Under the pieces are notes generated by a model that was not told where the DNA came from, searched no databases, and saw only the letters and a list, made by a program, of their open reading frames with translations. A program made the translations under genes and the position numbers. From Alphaproteobacteria bacterium (lineage in GTDB: Bacteria > Pseudomonadota > Alphaproteobacteria > Caedimonadales > UBA1908): DNA of 64,000 nucleotides. Of the stretch, positions 25,313 through 34,742 are shown one piece after another (the stretch's first letter is position 1; each line of letters begins with the position of its first letter). The stretch lies in NCBI GenBank assembly GCA_013911655.1, contig JACESU010000004.1, positions 1 to 64,000 of the forward strand. The letters are read 5' to 3'.

Positions 25313-27418
25313 ATGACCCTGCGCCCTGCGAATTTGTCGCCCCTTTTTGCCAGCGTTGCCTCGCTCCCGGGGGTGGGAGTGGGAACCTCTCTTTTTTTAT
25401 CACAGCTAGAAATACAGCGCGTTCTTGATCTGCTTTGGCATTTGCCTTCGGGGATTTTATCCAGGCAGTATCTTCCCCATTTAAGTCTTTCTGAGCCTGG
25501 CCAAACGGTGACCTTGCAGGTATTTATCAAAGATGTTCAACAAAAGAATCCTCGGGCCAAAGGCCCCCAACAGGTGCGCCTGATCTGTGTGGACGCAAAG
25601 GGGATTCCGTTGCATCTGGTGTACTTTAGGTTGTCCTCCCAGCAGCTTGAGCAGATTGTGGCCCTGGGAGAGACTCTCCTTGTCAGCGGTAAACTTGAGC
25701 GCTTTCAAGGTGTGTTTCAAATGGTGCACCCCGATCATGTGGGCCGCGTGGGGGATGAGGCAAAATGGGCCGGCACAGAAGCCCTCTATCCCCTGACAAA
25801 AGGCCTGACTCACAGGCGCGTACAAGGGCTTGTAAAAAAGGCGCTGGAACGGGCAACGCCCCTTCCTGAATGGATTTCAAAAGAGGTTCTTGGGCGTTAT
25901 GGGTGGGCCCCTTGGCATGAGGCGGTTTTAAAGGTGCACGCCCCCCAAACAGAGGCACACCTTAGTCCCAGTGATCCTTGCCGGACGCGCCTTGCCTATG
26001 ACGAGCTTTTCGCGCACCAGCTATCGCTTTTGTTGATGCGACGCACCCAACAAGAAAAGCCAGGGCGCTGCCTCATTAGTCAGGATCCAAGCCTGCACGA
26101 CCGATTCTTAGGGCTTTTACCCTTTACGTGTACGTGGGATCAAACGCGCGCCATGGCCGATATCAAAGCTGCCATGGAAAGTGACCGCGCCATGGTGCGT
26201 CTTCTACAGGGGGATGTGGGGTCGGGTAAAACCGTGGTCGCCTTTGCAAGTCTTTTACAGGCGGTGGGAGCCGGGGCCCAAGGGGCGCTTATGGTCCCGA
26301 CAGAAGTGCTCGCTCGTCAACACGCGAAAACCCTTCTACCGTGGGCCGCCGCCCTTGGGCTTAAAGGCGCGTGTCTGACAGGCAGTGACAAAGCAAAAGA
26401 CCGACGATGGATTTACGAGGGGCTTAAAGACGGGTCTCTGAGCTTTATCATCGGGACCCATGCCCTGATCCAGGACGAGGTTGTTTTTAAAGATTTAGGG
26501 CTTGTCATTATTGACGAGCAACATCGTTTTGGCGTGGAGCAGCGTTTAAAGCTGGTTCAAAAAGGAAAGAGCGCTGATGTGCTGTCCATGACGGCAACCC
26601 CCATTCCTCGGACACTCATGCTGGCATCTTATGGCGATTTGACTTCGTCGACCCTTCGCGAAAAACCAGCTGAGCGCGAACCTATCGAGACGTCTCTCAT
26701 CAGCCTCGAGCGTTTGGATGAGGTGATGGACCGAATTAAAAGTGCGCTTGTCCAAGGGCATAAAATCTATTGGGTCTGTCCTTTGATTGATGAATCCGAA
26801 GCGTTGGATCTTGCCGCCGCCGAGGCGCGGTTTTCCGCCCTTAAAGAGCGCGCGGGAGACGCGTCCGTCGGCCTTGTCCATGGACGTATGAGTGCCCTTG
26901 ATCGAGACGCCGTCATGGAGCGTTTTCGGGCTGGCGAGATCTCGCTTCTGGTCGCGACAACAGTGATTGAGGTGGGCGTTGACGTCCAGGACGCGACGCT
27001 CATGATTATCGAGCACGCCGAGCGCTTTGGTCTTTCACAGCTTCATCAATTACGCGGACGCGTGGGGCGCGGCCATAAACGGGGCATGTGCTTGCTTTTG
27101 TACGCTAAGGATCTTAGTTACACGGGGCGCGGCCGCCTGGAGGTCATGAAAAAAAGCCAAGACGGCTTTGAAATTGCTCAAAAAGATCTTCATTTGCGAG
27201 GTGGGGGCGAGCTTGCGGGCGCTAGACAAAGCGGCCTTCCTCATTTCAGGCTTGCAAACCCTCTTTTGATGATGGACCTTCTAGAGCTCGCCCACGACGA
27301 GGCAGCCTCCCTTTTGACATCTGATCCGACGTTAGAAAGCGACGCTGGAAAAAGGGCGCGGGTGCTGTTGCATCTCTTTTTGAAAATACAGGCTACGCGA
27401 TATCTAAGCGCTGCGTAA
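25313..27418 (+). CDS. recG: ATP-dependent DNA helicase RecG
   Basis: 701 residues, full length. It is a branch-migrating helicase that reverses stalled forks. The N-terminal wedge/OB domain (~60-150) precedes the helicase core. Motifs: Walker A GDVGSGKT near residue 300, DEQHRFGV near 399, SMTATPIPRT after it, ATTVIEVGVDV and QLRGRVGRG in the second RecA-like domain, and the C-terminal LRGGGELAGARQSG. It converges on the GGDEF-EAL gene with eight bases between the stops and no visible terminator. Confidence 0.97.
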   Translation: MTLRPANLSPLFASVASLPGVGVGTSLFLSQLEIQRVLDLLWHLPSGILSRQYLPHLSLSEPGQTVTLQVFIKDVQQKNPRAKGPQQVRLICVDAKGIPLHLVYFRLSSQQLEQIVALGETLLVSGKLERFQGVFQMVHPDHVGRVGDEAKWAGTEALYPLTKGLTHRRVQGLVKKALERATPLPEWISKEVLGRYGWAPWHEAVLKVHAPQTEAHLSPSDPCRTRLAYDELFAHQLSLLLMRRTQQEKPGRCLISQDPSLHDRFLGLLPFTCTWDQTRAMADIKAAMESDRAMVRLLQGDVGSGKTVVAFASLLQAVGAGAQGALMVPTEVLARQHAKTLLPWAAALGLKGACLTGSDKAKDRRWIYEGLKDGSLSFIIGTHALIQDEVVFKDLGLVIIDEQHRFGVEQRLKLVQKGKSADVLSMTATPIPRTLMLASYGDLTSSTLREKPAEREPIETSLISLERLDEVMDRIKSALVQGHKIYWVCPLIDESEALDLAAAEARFSALKERAGDASVGLVHGRMSALDRDAVMERFRAGEISLLVATTVIEVGVDVQDATLMIIEHAERFGLSQLHQLRGRVGRGHKRGMCLLLYAKDLSYTGRGRLEVMKKSQDGFEIAQKDLHLRGGGELAGARQSGLPHFRLANPLLMMDLLELAHDEAASLLTSDPTLESDAGKRARVLLHLFLKIQATRYLSAA

Positions 27419-27426
27419 CAAGACGG

Positions 27427-29787
27427 TTAAGCGGTTTTAGGTTCTTCTAAAAACATATCAGGGATTTTATCCTTAAAGGGTTCAGGTGTATCGAGGCAAT
27501 GCTGAAGAAGCGCGTTTGTTTCCTGAAAAGTCAAAGGTTTCGAGAAATAATACCCTTGAATTAAAGAGCAGCCATATTCTTGGAGGAGGTTTAGTTGATT
27601 TTTTGTCTCGACACCTTCAGCAATAATCTGAATGTTTTGCCCTTTAGCAAGATCAATGACCCCCTTCAAAAGATTCAAAGACTTATCGCACAGCTCGATA
27701 TCTTTGACAAACGAGCCGTCCATTTTAAGAAAATCAAAATTGAATTCCTTTAAATAGCTCAAAGACGAGTAGCCTGTGCCAAAATCGTCCATGAGAACAG
27801 GAATGCCGCGTTCTTTAAAAGAGCTCAAGCGTTCACGCATGAGGTCAATATTGTTGGCAAAACTGCTTTCAGTAATTTCGATGCGAAGGCTGCCGGGACA
27901 AAGGTTTGCGGTATCAATGGTTTTTAGAAGTTGTTGAAAATACTCGTCACTAGCCATTTGCTTTGCAGAAAGATTAACCGAGACATGAAGGGACGGGTGA
28001 TTGGGGTACCCTTTGTCAAACGCGTTCATATCTTTTAAACAGAGTGCAAGCACTTCAGCGCCCAGATCCATAATGAGGGGGAGTTTTTCAACAAGAGGAA
28101 TAAAGTGCGCAGGCGGAATAAATCCATTTTTTGGATGTTGCCACCGAAGAAGGGCTTCAAAAGAGCCAACGGTTGCTTTTTTCGTATCAACAATAGGTTG
28201 ATAGTACATGCAAAATTGATGACATCGAAGGGCTTCTTCTATATCCTGAATTAATTTTTTTTCTTCAAGGAATTCTTGTTGGTGTTGGGGGGTAAAGTGC
28301 ACTACCTGACCTTTACCCTGTTTTTTTGCGTGGTTGGCTGCGATATCGACTTTTTGAAGAATTTGCTGCGTGTCGGTGATGTCACCTTTCAAAACAAGAC
28401 CCCCTACACTAACAGAGACATTCACTTCGGTCTTGGAAAGCTTGTAAAGACCTGTGCAACGTTTGAAAAGACGTTGGGACAAGTCATGGGCATGATCTTC
28501 TCCCTCAAGGAAAGGGGAAAGCACAATAAACTCGTCTCCTCCCACACGAGAAACGGTATCCTCTGGTTTTAGGTACGACGTCAGATTGCGCGCAAAAAGT
28601 TTGAGAAGTGTATCTCCACAAGTATGGCCTAGCGTGTCATTGATATCTTTAAAGTTATCAATATCGATGAAAAAAAGACCAGCGTAGTGACCTTCCACGG
28701 CTTTGGTATGTTTAAGGGTTTGCTCGAGACGGTCAATCAAAAGCGCCCTGTTAGGAAGGCCTGTCAGGGCATCATAAAAAGCAAGACGCTTCAGATTTTG
28801 GTGATAGGATTCTTGGGCCGCGTGCCTTGCAATAAGAAGGGTGAGCTGTTGAACGACGCCGCTTAGAAGATTAACGGTTTGTGCTTCTTTACGACGCTCA
28901 TCCATACCAAAAAGACACAGTGTGCCGATAACGCGCTCTTGAGAAAAGAGAGGTAACACGACACATGTCTTAAAAGAAGGGTCTGGGATTCCTTTGCTTG
29001 CTTGCAGAAAGTCGTTAATTTGATTTGTGTTGAACCAAAGGATATTAGGCTTCGTTTGAAAGTACATACGAAATCGTCTAGAGACGACGTCTGGTAACAG
29101 TTTACGATTTTCATCTGCATGTAACCCTTGGTCATGAGGCGACATATGAAAAGATCGAATAAAATCATGCTCGTCCTCTGTGCAGATTTCAGCGGCGTCA
29201 AAATGCGTAAATACAAGCGTTTGTTTAACAAATGATTGAATCAAAGTATTAAGGGGCAGCGTTCCTTCATCGCTTCGATTAAGGCCGAGGAGAAAGCGCA
29301 TGTGCTTTTCGCGCTCTTCTACATAAACCCTCATGGTAATAGCGATATCACTCAGGCACATGGATGTAAGTGTTGTCAGCGCTTGGCACAATTCTGAGGT
29401 GGGCGCCCATGCGCTTTCCAAAAGTTGTGTTTGCAGCTCCCCCAGCATGTAAGCATAGGAGGCGATGTAAGCTTCGACTGGAACACTATGTCTGCTATGG
29501 GCGCCTCCTGCATGGGAGGCTCCCTCGATATACGTTTTATCGATACGGCACTTGGCAAGGTTTATCCAATGGGCGCGTTGTTGTTTTTTGAGGGCCTCAA
29601 CTCTCCCTTCGATAAAGGGTTTAAGCTCTCCCATGGTCATGGCGCTGGCATAAAATGTGTCTAAAATTTGAGGGATATGAGTCTCGATAAGCGATTGAAG
29701 AATTTCAATCACTTCATAAGGCGTTCTCTCAAGCTGTGTCAGCGCTTTAAACGTTTTCAGATCAGATGGCTTAGGTGGTTTTTCCAC
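27427..29787 (-). CDS. Globin-coupled sensor with GAF, GGDEF and EAL domains (c-di-GMP turnover)
   Basis: 786 residues. Residues ~20-165 fit a globin-coupled sensor; QQRAHW supplies a candidate proximal haem His at 73, followed by the sensor-globin pattern (IDKTYIEGASHAG, then VEAYIASYAYML). Residues ~190-330 look like a GAF domain. The GGDEF domain keeps its active site (RVGGDEFIVL, ~413) and a DNFKDINDTLGH substrate loop. The EAL domain is also intact (SFEALLRW ~543, RIEITES, MDDFGTGYSSL, IIAEGVET). It could therefore both make and degrade cyclic di-GMP in response to oxygen or another haem ligand. No membrane segment is seen. The start used is GTG 29787, with only a weak ribosome site. Confidence 0.9.
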   Translation of the reverse strand: MEKPPKPSDLKTFKALTQLERTPYEVIEILQSLIETHIPQILDTFYASAMTMGELKPFIEGRVEALKKQQRAHWINLAKCRIDKTYIEGASHAGGAHSRHSVPVEAYIASYAYMLGELQTQLLESAWAPTSELCQALTTLTSMCLSDIAITMRVYVEEREKHMRFLLGLNRSDEGTLPLNTLIQSFVKQTLVFTHFDAAEICTEDEHDFIRSFHMSPHDQGLHADENRKLLPDVVSRRFRMYFQTKPNILWFNTNQINDFLQASKGIPDPSFKTCVVLPLFSQERVIGTLCLFGMDERRKEAQTVNLLSGVVQQLTLLIARHAAQESYHQNLKRLAFYDALTGLPNRALLIDRLEQTLKHTKAVEGHYAGLFFIDIDNFKDINDTLGHTCGDTLLKLFARNLTSYLKPEDTVSRVGGDEFIVLSPFLEGEDHAHDLSQRLFKRCTGLYKLSKTEVNVSVSVGGLVLKGDITDTQQILQKVDIAANHAKKQGKGQVVHFTPQHQQEFLEEKKLIQDIEEALRCHQFCMYYQPIVDTKKATVGSFEALLRWQHPKNGFIPPAHFIPLVEKLPLIMDLGAEVLALCLKDMNAFDKGYPNHPSLHVSVNLSAKQMASDEYFQQLLKTIDTANLCPGSLRIEITESSFANNIDLMRERLSSFKERGIPVLMDDFGTGYSSLSYLKEFNFDFLKMDGSFVKDIELCDKSLNLLKGVIDLAKGQNIQIIAEGVETKNQLNLLQEYGCSLIQGYYFSKPLTFQETNALLQHCLDTPEPFKDKIPDMFLEEPKTA

Positions 29788-29843
29788 GATCGCTTAAACC
29801 AAAAGGATGATGGAAAAACTCTAGGGGTTGGAACTTAAGAAAG

Positions 29844-29876
29844 CGTTAAGGGGGTAGGGTGGATACCCCCTTAACG
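29844..29876 (-). terminator. Hairpin terminator after the tricorn gene
   Basis: A 13-bp perfect stem, CGTTAAGGGGGTA (29844-29856) with TACCCCCTTAACG (29864-29876), starts four bases after the tricorn gene's stop. On the minus strand it leads into CTTTCTT. Confidence 0.65.
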
Positions 29877-29879
29877 GTA

Positions 29880-32800
29880 TTATTTAAGGGTTGTTGGGAG
29901 GGCCAGATTGGGCCTGTCGTCAAAGTGAGGACAGTTTTCTGGTGTTTCTTGAAGGCGTTTTAAGGCTTCTTCAATACTGCGGTCAAGCTGTGGGTCCCGC
30001 CCGTGTTGGTAATCTTGGGGGGTATTTTCCACTACAATGTGAGGCACCGCGCCGTAATTCTCAAGCCCCCATCCGACATCTTTAAACCAGAAAGAAAACT
30101 CGGGCTGGGTCGTCATGCCGCCGTCCACCAAGGGATTGCGCGGCCAAATCCCAATAACACCGCCCCAGGTTCGCTTTCCAATTAAAGGCCCAAGGTCCAT
30201 TAGTTTAAAGGCATGAGAGAACATATCACCATCTGATCCGGCATATTCGTTGGTGAGAGCCACAAGATTGCCTGTTGACGAGTCCACGGGGTAAGGGACA
30301 TCGCCAAACCAGCGCGCCAGGTCATAGCCTAAGCGTTTTCTTGCAAGCTTGGAAAGAAGCAGTGAGGACACACTGCCACCCCCATTATAACGCACATCGA
30401 TGATCAGCGCCCCTCTATCACATTCCGCCAGGAACCCACGGTGGAATTCGGCAAAGCCGTTTGTGCCCATATCAGGAATGTGGACATATCCCACAGTGCC
30501 GCCCGTTTTTTCATGGACATAGGCCCGGTTGTTTTCGACCCAATCCCGGTAATAAAGAACGCCTTCTTGGCGCAGGGGTTTTACCACAACATCCCGTTTG
30601 TTTTCGCCAGCAGGACTACTCACCTGCAGGCAGACTTCTTGGCCAGCCTGCTGAAGCAATAGTGCTTCGACGGGGGCGGTTTTCGAAACAGGCTCGCCGT
30701 TTACAGCCCAAATAAGGTCACCGACTTTAATCCCAAGGCCGGGCCGACGCAAGGGAGAGGTGTAGCGCTCGCGCCACGTGTCAGCCTTGGCCATGGCTGT
30801 AATTTGATAGGCTCCACTCATGGCATCAAAAACAAAATCAGCGCCGAGTTGCCCCACGGACCACGCAGGTGAGGGGCGCAAGTCGCCGCCCATGACATAG
30901 GCGTGGGACGTGCCAAGCTCTCCCTGCATTTCCCAAATGACGTCGCTAAGCTCTCGCCTTGTGGAAATGCGGTCAAGAAGAGGCATATAGCGGTCATAAA
31001 CGGTTTGCCAATTCACCTGGGACATGTCCTCGACCCAGAAGTGATCGCGTTGCAAACGCCACGCTTCATTGTAAATTTGAGGCCATTCTAGGTAAGGCGT
31101 CACACGAAGCTTAATACGGCTAAGGTCAATCCACCCAGATTTGTGGGCAGGCTGATCGCCTCCCTCATCGGGCTTGTCGCCCGCCTTGATGATGCGAAGG
31201 CTTTTTCCTGTTTGATAAAGAAGACGTTTGCCATCTAAAGAGACCTCAAAGGACGAGACATTACCGCAAAGTTCATCTTCTTTTTGGCTGTCAAAATCAA
31301 AGGCCGCAAGGGCAGCTCCTTCGTGATCCGAGCATGCCTCATCATCGTCTCCCGCATCCACAAGGGGCCAGCTGAGGTACATGACTTTGCCCTTAATCGC
31401 CGCCAGGTTGGAAAAAAGCCCGGGCTCCACCGGAAACGCCATCAAACGGTCTTGAATGCCCTCAAGATCAATGCGGATTTCTGGAATAGACTTGGTTTCA
31501 CTCTCATCCTTGTCTTCTTTTTCCTCGCCGTCTTTTTTGACGTTAGTGTCGTCCTCTTTTCCCTCTTTTGACTCGTCCTCATCGCCTTGGTCAAAGTCTT
31601 TGGCCTTTAAGACAAAGGGTGACGCTGTGTCGTCTGCAAGGGCAAGCGCGTATGGGCGCATGCCGGCCGGAAAGCCAAGCTCGAAATGAAGGCTGTCCCA
31701 CGATGGATTAAATTCACGCAAGGACAAGAAGTAAAGATATTTGCCTTCTGGATCAAAAACGGGAGAGGTATCTTTAAGCACAGGTTTTGTGATTTGATGA
31801 ACGGTGCCCGTTTCGATGCAGGCCAGTTTAATGGCCGATTGGCGTCTGGAAAGAGAACAATGATAGGCCACCCACTTGCCATCGGGCGACCAGGCGGCTC
31901 CTTGGACCATTTCGTGGGCGCTGCGGTCAAGAACCCGCATGTGCCAGGTCGTCAAATCAATATGGATAATCTCGCCCTTTTGGTTCACCACGATGACGGC
32001 GTCATCGGTGGGACTTGGGTATACGTGGCGCGCGCGGCCAAAGTTCAATCCTTGGGAGGCGGCGATTTTTTGTCCTGTTTTAGCGTCATGAATTTCCAGG
32101 GCCTCGTGTCCATTTTCATCACTAATCAGCACCACGCGCTCGCCGTCCTGAAGCCACACAGGCAGACGGTAGCGGATGCCTTCACGGGCGCCCAATTGCA
32201 GGACGGGTCCGTGGGCGCGCTCCAGCACAAAAGGTTTGCCTCTGGCCGTGACGAGGGCGTGATGGCCAAAAGGATGAAGGGCGCTTTGCTCCAGATAGTT
32301 CTGAGCCGCCACAAACTTGCGTGCACGCTCGGGCCTAGCACTGCCGTACACAGGGTCAATGAGGGTGACGGTGTCTTTTTCTGGGTCAAACAGATACATC
32401 TCGCCGCCGGCATGGTAAACCAGGCGTTTGCCGTCGGTTTGTTGGTTGCGCACATAGAAATCTGTGTGGTGTGTGTGGCGTCTAAGATCTGTGCCCTCGG
32501 GTGTACAAGAATACAGGTTTCCAATTCCTTCGTGGTCTGACGCAAAGTATACACGGTTTCCAATCCACAGGGGGCGGGCAAGGTCCGAGGTAAGCTCGAT
32601 AAGGGGCGCGTAAGTGCCGTCGCCTTTTCGGTCAATCCAAAGGGTGCCGGCCGTGCCACCACGATAGCGCTTCCAAAAACCGTACTCGCGGTAACCAAAC
32701 CGTTGAATGACGTTCATGGGGCCTTGGTGGTCTTTCAGCATGTGGGCGTTCACAGGTCCTAAGGGCAGGCGTGTGGGGGCGCCGCCCTCGGGGCTGACGC

Positions 32801-33167
32801 GCCAAAGCCACGTGACTCTGGCAAAGGGGCTTTTAGCGGCAGAAGTGAAATAGATGCCTTCATGGGTCCACGATTGAACATGTACACCTTCGCCAAGGTA
32901 TGTCAGACGTGTCACAGGACCGCCCGAGGCTGGGATAAGGCAGACTTCGGCAGGGCCTTCATCGCTGCCTGAAAAGGCAATATGTTTACCGTCGGGTGAG
33001 AAAACGGGCGTACTGGCGCTGCCAAGACCAGATGTCAGGCGCCAGGCAGGGGCGCCAGTCGTATCGGTGCGCCACAGCTGGTCTTCACTGACAAAGACAA
33101 TTTGGTTACTAAAAAGAGCAGGATAGCGGTAATAGCCGCCAATTTCTTGTGTAGCAAGCGTCGACAT
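29880..33167 (-). CDS. Tricorn-type protease (S41 family)
   Basis: 1095 residues. Order: beta-propeller repeats (residues ~10-320, with SPDGKHIAFSG and WSPDGKWVAYH-type strands), a second propeller to ~700, a core C1 segment (EAWRLQRDHFWVEDM), a PDZ domain (~780-860, LGIKVGDLIWAVNGEPV) and the S41 protease part with the candidate nucleophile Ser near 977 (EYAGSDGDMFSHAF). Tricorn degrades oligopeptides released by other proteases. A very acidic stretch of ~35 residues (about 525-560, Asp/Glu/Lys only) interrupts the second propeller. No signal peptide, so it should be cytosolic. AAAGGA precedes ATG 33167. Single gene. Confidence 0.93.
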   Translation of the reverse strand: MSTLATQEIGGYYRYPALFSNQIVFVSEDQLWRTDTTGAPAWRLTSGLGSASTPVFSPDGKHIAFSGSDEGPAEVCLIPASGGPVTRLTYLGEGVHVQSWTHEGIYFTSAAKSPFARVTWLWRVSPEGGAPTRLPLGPVNAHMLKDHQGPMNVIQRFGYREYGFWKRYRGGTAGTLWIDRKGDGTYAPLIELTSDLARPLWIGNRVYFASDHEGIGNLYSCTPEGTDLRRHTHHTDFYVRNQQTDGKRLVYHAGGEMYLFDPEKDTVTLIDPVYGSARPERARKFVAAQNYLEQSALHPFGHHALVTARGKPFVLERAHGPVLQLGAREGIRYRLPVWLQDGERVVLISDENGHEALEIHDAKTGQKIAASQGLNFGRARHVYPSPTDDAVIVVNQKGEIIHIDLTTWHMRVLDRSAHEMVQGAAWSPDGKWVAYHCSLSRRQSAIKLACIETGTVHQITKPVLKDTSPVFDPEGKYLYFLSLREFNPSWDSLHFELGFPAGMRPYALALADDTASPFVLKAKDFDQGDEDESKEGKEDDTNVKKDGEEKEDKDESETKSIPEIRIDLEGIQDRLMAFPVEPGLFSNLAAIKGKVMYLSWPLVDAGDDDEACSDHEGAALAAFDFDSQKEDELCGNVSSFEVSLDGKRLLYQTGKSLRIIKAGDKPDEGGDQPAHKSGWIDLSRIKLRVTPYLEWPQIYNEAWRLQRDHFWVEDMSQVNWQTVYDRYMPLLDRISTRRELSDVIWEMQGELGTSHAYVMGGDLRPSPAWSVGQLGADFVFDAMSGAYQITAMAKADTWRERYTSPLRRPGLGIKVGDLIWAVNGEPVSKTAPVEALLLQQAGQEVCLQVSSPAGENKRDVVVKPLRQEGVLYYRDWVENNRAYVHEKTGGTVGYVHIPDMGTNGFAEFHRGFLAECDRGALIIDVRYNGGGSVSSLLLSKLARKRLGYDLARWFGDVPYPVDSSTGNLVALTNEYAGSDGDMFSHAFKLMDLGPLIGKRTWGGVIGIWPRNPLVDGGMTTQPEFSFWFKDVGWGLENYGAVPHIVVENTPQDYQHGRDPQLDRSIEEALKRLQETPENCPHFDDRPNLALPTTLK

Positions 33168-33343
33168 GGTGATTCCTTTATTACAGTTGTTCGCAGTCTA
33201 TCGTGTTGTGAGGGATTTGATAAGAGGGTTTGGAGTGGGGAATTAAAACCGTATTTCAAAGATGATTTTCAACATATGAAGTTATTTTAAATAGAAAAAT
33301 GCAACTTTGACAATTTTGCATTCTATTTTTGCCATTAATGCAT

Positions 33344-33373
33344 TTGAATATTTCATCATCATTCACATATATA
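33344..33373 (+). promoter_or_regulatory. Candidate promoter
   Basis: TTGAAT (33344-33349) and TATATA (33368-33373) are 18 bases apart, 40 bases before the start of the exported-protein gene at 33414. Pattern match only. Confidence 0.4.
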
Positions 33374-33413
33374 AAGCATAGACGAACACATCTTAATGTT
33401 GATGGAGATAAAG

Positions 33414-34013
33414 ATGAAAAAATTAGTGACCCTTTCCTTGGTTCTTGGCGCCGTGTTTACGAGCAACGTTTTTGCAAGCGACCTTAAAGACGACATGGCA
33501 GAAAAAGCCCCCGTGGCAAAAAGCGGTTGGAGCTACCTCTGGGACGGGATGAGTGGCCTTGGGAACGCGACATATTATACTGCGGCCGCTGTGGGCAGCA
33601 CCGCTTATGACGTGGGTAAGGTTGCCATGAGTGTGGGCAAAGGCGTATACGGCGTTGGGGATATGGTAAGCGCCGTTGTGAACGCTGATGACGCGGACAA
33701 GGCTGCGACCCACGCAAAGGACTCACGCCAAGGATTTTCAGGCGCTAAGGCTGACATTTATGAAGGCTTTGCCAATGTGCCTGTGACGGCTGGTTACTAC
33801 TACAACGCCGGTGTTGAGGGCTATCACGGTCTTTACAACATGGGACACGCTGCTGTTGCTGGTGCCAAAAGTACGTATGCAGGCCTTCAATATGTGGGCG
33901 GCGCCGTTTACGGTGTGTATGACTACTTTGCGGCGCCTAAGGTTTCTGTGGCTCCTTCCGAGCAAGCGCCAGTCGCATCAAACGAGGCACAAGATAACGG
34001 CGGCGAAGAGTAA
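33414..34013 (+). CDS. Exported Gly/Ala/Tyr-rich repeat protein
   Basis: About 199 residues from ATG 33414, with GGAG six bases upstream; the ATG at 33396 would put six extra residues before the signal peptide (MKKLVTLSLVLGAVFTSNVFA). The mature protein has a repeated amphipathic pattern of small and aromatic residues (AYDVGKVAMSVGKGVYGVGDMVSAV, AGVEGYHGLYNMGHAAV, AGLQYVGGAVYGVYDYF) and an acidic, Pro/Ser-rich tail. Such sequences suggest a membrane- or surface-associated protein. No family recognised. It has its own promoter and a strong terminator, so it may be well expressed. Confidence 0.78.
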   Translation: MKKLVTLSLVLGAVFTSNVFASDLKDDMAEKAPVAKSGWSYLWDGMSGLGNATYYTAAAVGSTAYDVGKVAMSVGKGVYGVGDMVSAVVNADDADKAATHAKDSRQGFSGAKADIYEGFANVPVTAGYYYNAGVEGYHGLYNMGHAAVAGAKSTYAGLQYVGGAVYGVYDYFAAPKVSVAPSEQAPVASNEAQDNGGEE

Positions 34014-34041
34014 TCCCATCCCCCAAACTCTTTCCTCCCCC

Positions 34042-34076
34042 AAAAGCCCTTTGAGACATCTCAAAGGGCTTTTTTT
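34042..34076 (+). terminator. Strong Rho-independent terminator
   Basis: AAAAGCCCTTTGAGA (34042-34056) and TCTCAAAGGGCTTTT (34059-34073) form a near-perfect stem followed by further T. It ends the 33414-34013 gene and faces recR. Confidence 0.85.
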
Positions 34077-34095
34077 CTTTGAGGCAACTCAATGG

Positions 34096-34698
34096 TTATA
34101 AAGCGCGTCTTGCGCCCAGGGCGGTTGACAGAGTGCCGTCGTCTAGGTAGTCAAGTTCCCCGCCCATGGGGACCCCATGCGCCAGTGCTGTGATCATCAG
34201 GTCAGATCGGTATTCTTGCAAATGACGATGAAGGTAGTGGGCCGTCGTTTGCCCTTCGACGGTGGCATTAAGCGCCAGGACGATTTCTTTGAGCTCTGGC
34301 GAGGTGCGCACACGCTCAAGCAGAAGGGGCACACCAAGCTCTTCGGGACCAATACCAGCAAGGGCCGAGAGATGTCCGCCCAAGACGAAATATCGTCCTC
34401 GGTACGAGGCACTGCGCTCGAGCGCCCAAAGATCCGCCACGTCCTCCACAAGGCACAAAAGGCTTTCATCGCGCTGGGCGCTGGTGCAAAGGTTGCAGGG
34501 TGAAACGGTATCAAGATTGCGGCACTGGGGGCAGGTTTGAATATTGTCCGCGGCTTGTTGGAGGGCGGCCGTTAGGGGCAAAAGAGCTTGCTCTTTATGT
34601 TTGATCAGATGGAGCGCTGCGCGCCGACCCGAACGGGGGCCAAGGCCTGGCAGGCGTGACAAAAGTCGTATAAGTTTTAACAGTTCTTCGCTTTGCAT
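34096..34698 (-). CDS. recR: Recombination mediator RecR
   Basis: About 200 residues from ATG 34698 (MQSEELLKLI), the normal RecR start; an upstream GTG would add nine residues. Helix-hairpin-helix LPGLGPRSGRR near residue 15, a four-cysteine zinc finger (CPQC...CNLC) and a Toprim domain (LVEDVADLWALE, then VLGGHLSAL). With RecFO it loads RecA on gapped DNA. Last gene of dnaX-ybaB-recR. Confidence 0.96.
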   Translation of the reverse strand: MQSEELLKLIRLLSRLPGLGPRSGRRAALHLIKHKEQALLPLTAALQQAADNIQTCPQCRNLDTVSPCNLCTSAQRDESLLCLVEDVADLWALERSASYRGRYFVLGGHLSALAGIGPEELGVPLLLERVRTSPELKEIVLALNATVEGQTTAHYLHRHLQEYRSDLMITALAHGVPMGGELDYLDDGTLSTALGARRAL

Positions 34699-34710
34699 AG
34701 AGCATCTCTC

Positions 34711-34731
34711 AAGGGGGTATGACACCCCCTT
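34711..34731. promoter_or_regulatory. Hairpin in the ybaB-recR gap
   Basis: AAGGGGGT (34711-34718) pairs with ACCCCCTT (34724-34731). On the minus (coding) strand it is followed by GAGAG, not by a T-tract, so it is not a terminator for the operon. It sits just before the recR ribosome site and might tune recR translation or mRNA processing. Confidence 0.45.
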
Positions 34732-34742
34732 TTTAAAGAAGG

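Noticed and set aside
31686-32540. A 284-codon plus-strand frame opposite the tricorn gene
   Set aside because: Antisense shadow of a conserved gene, no start signals.
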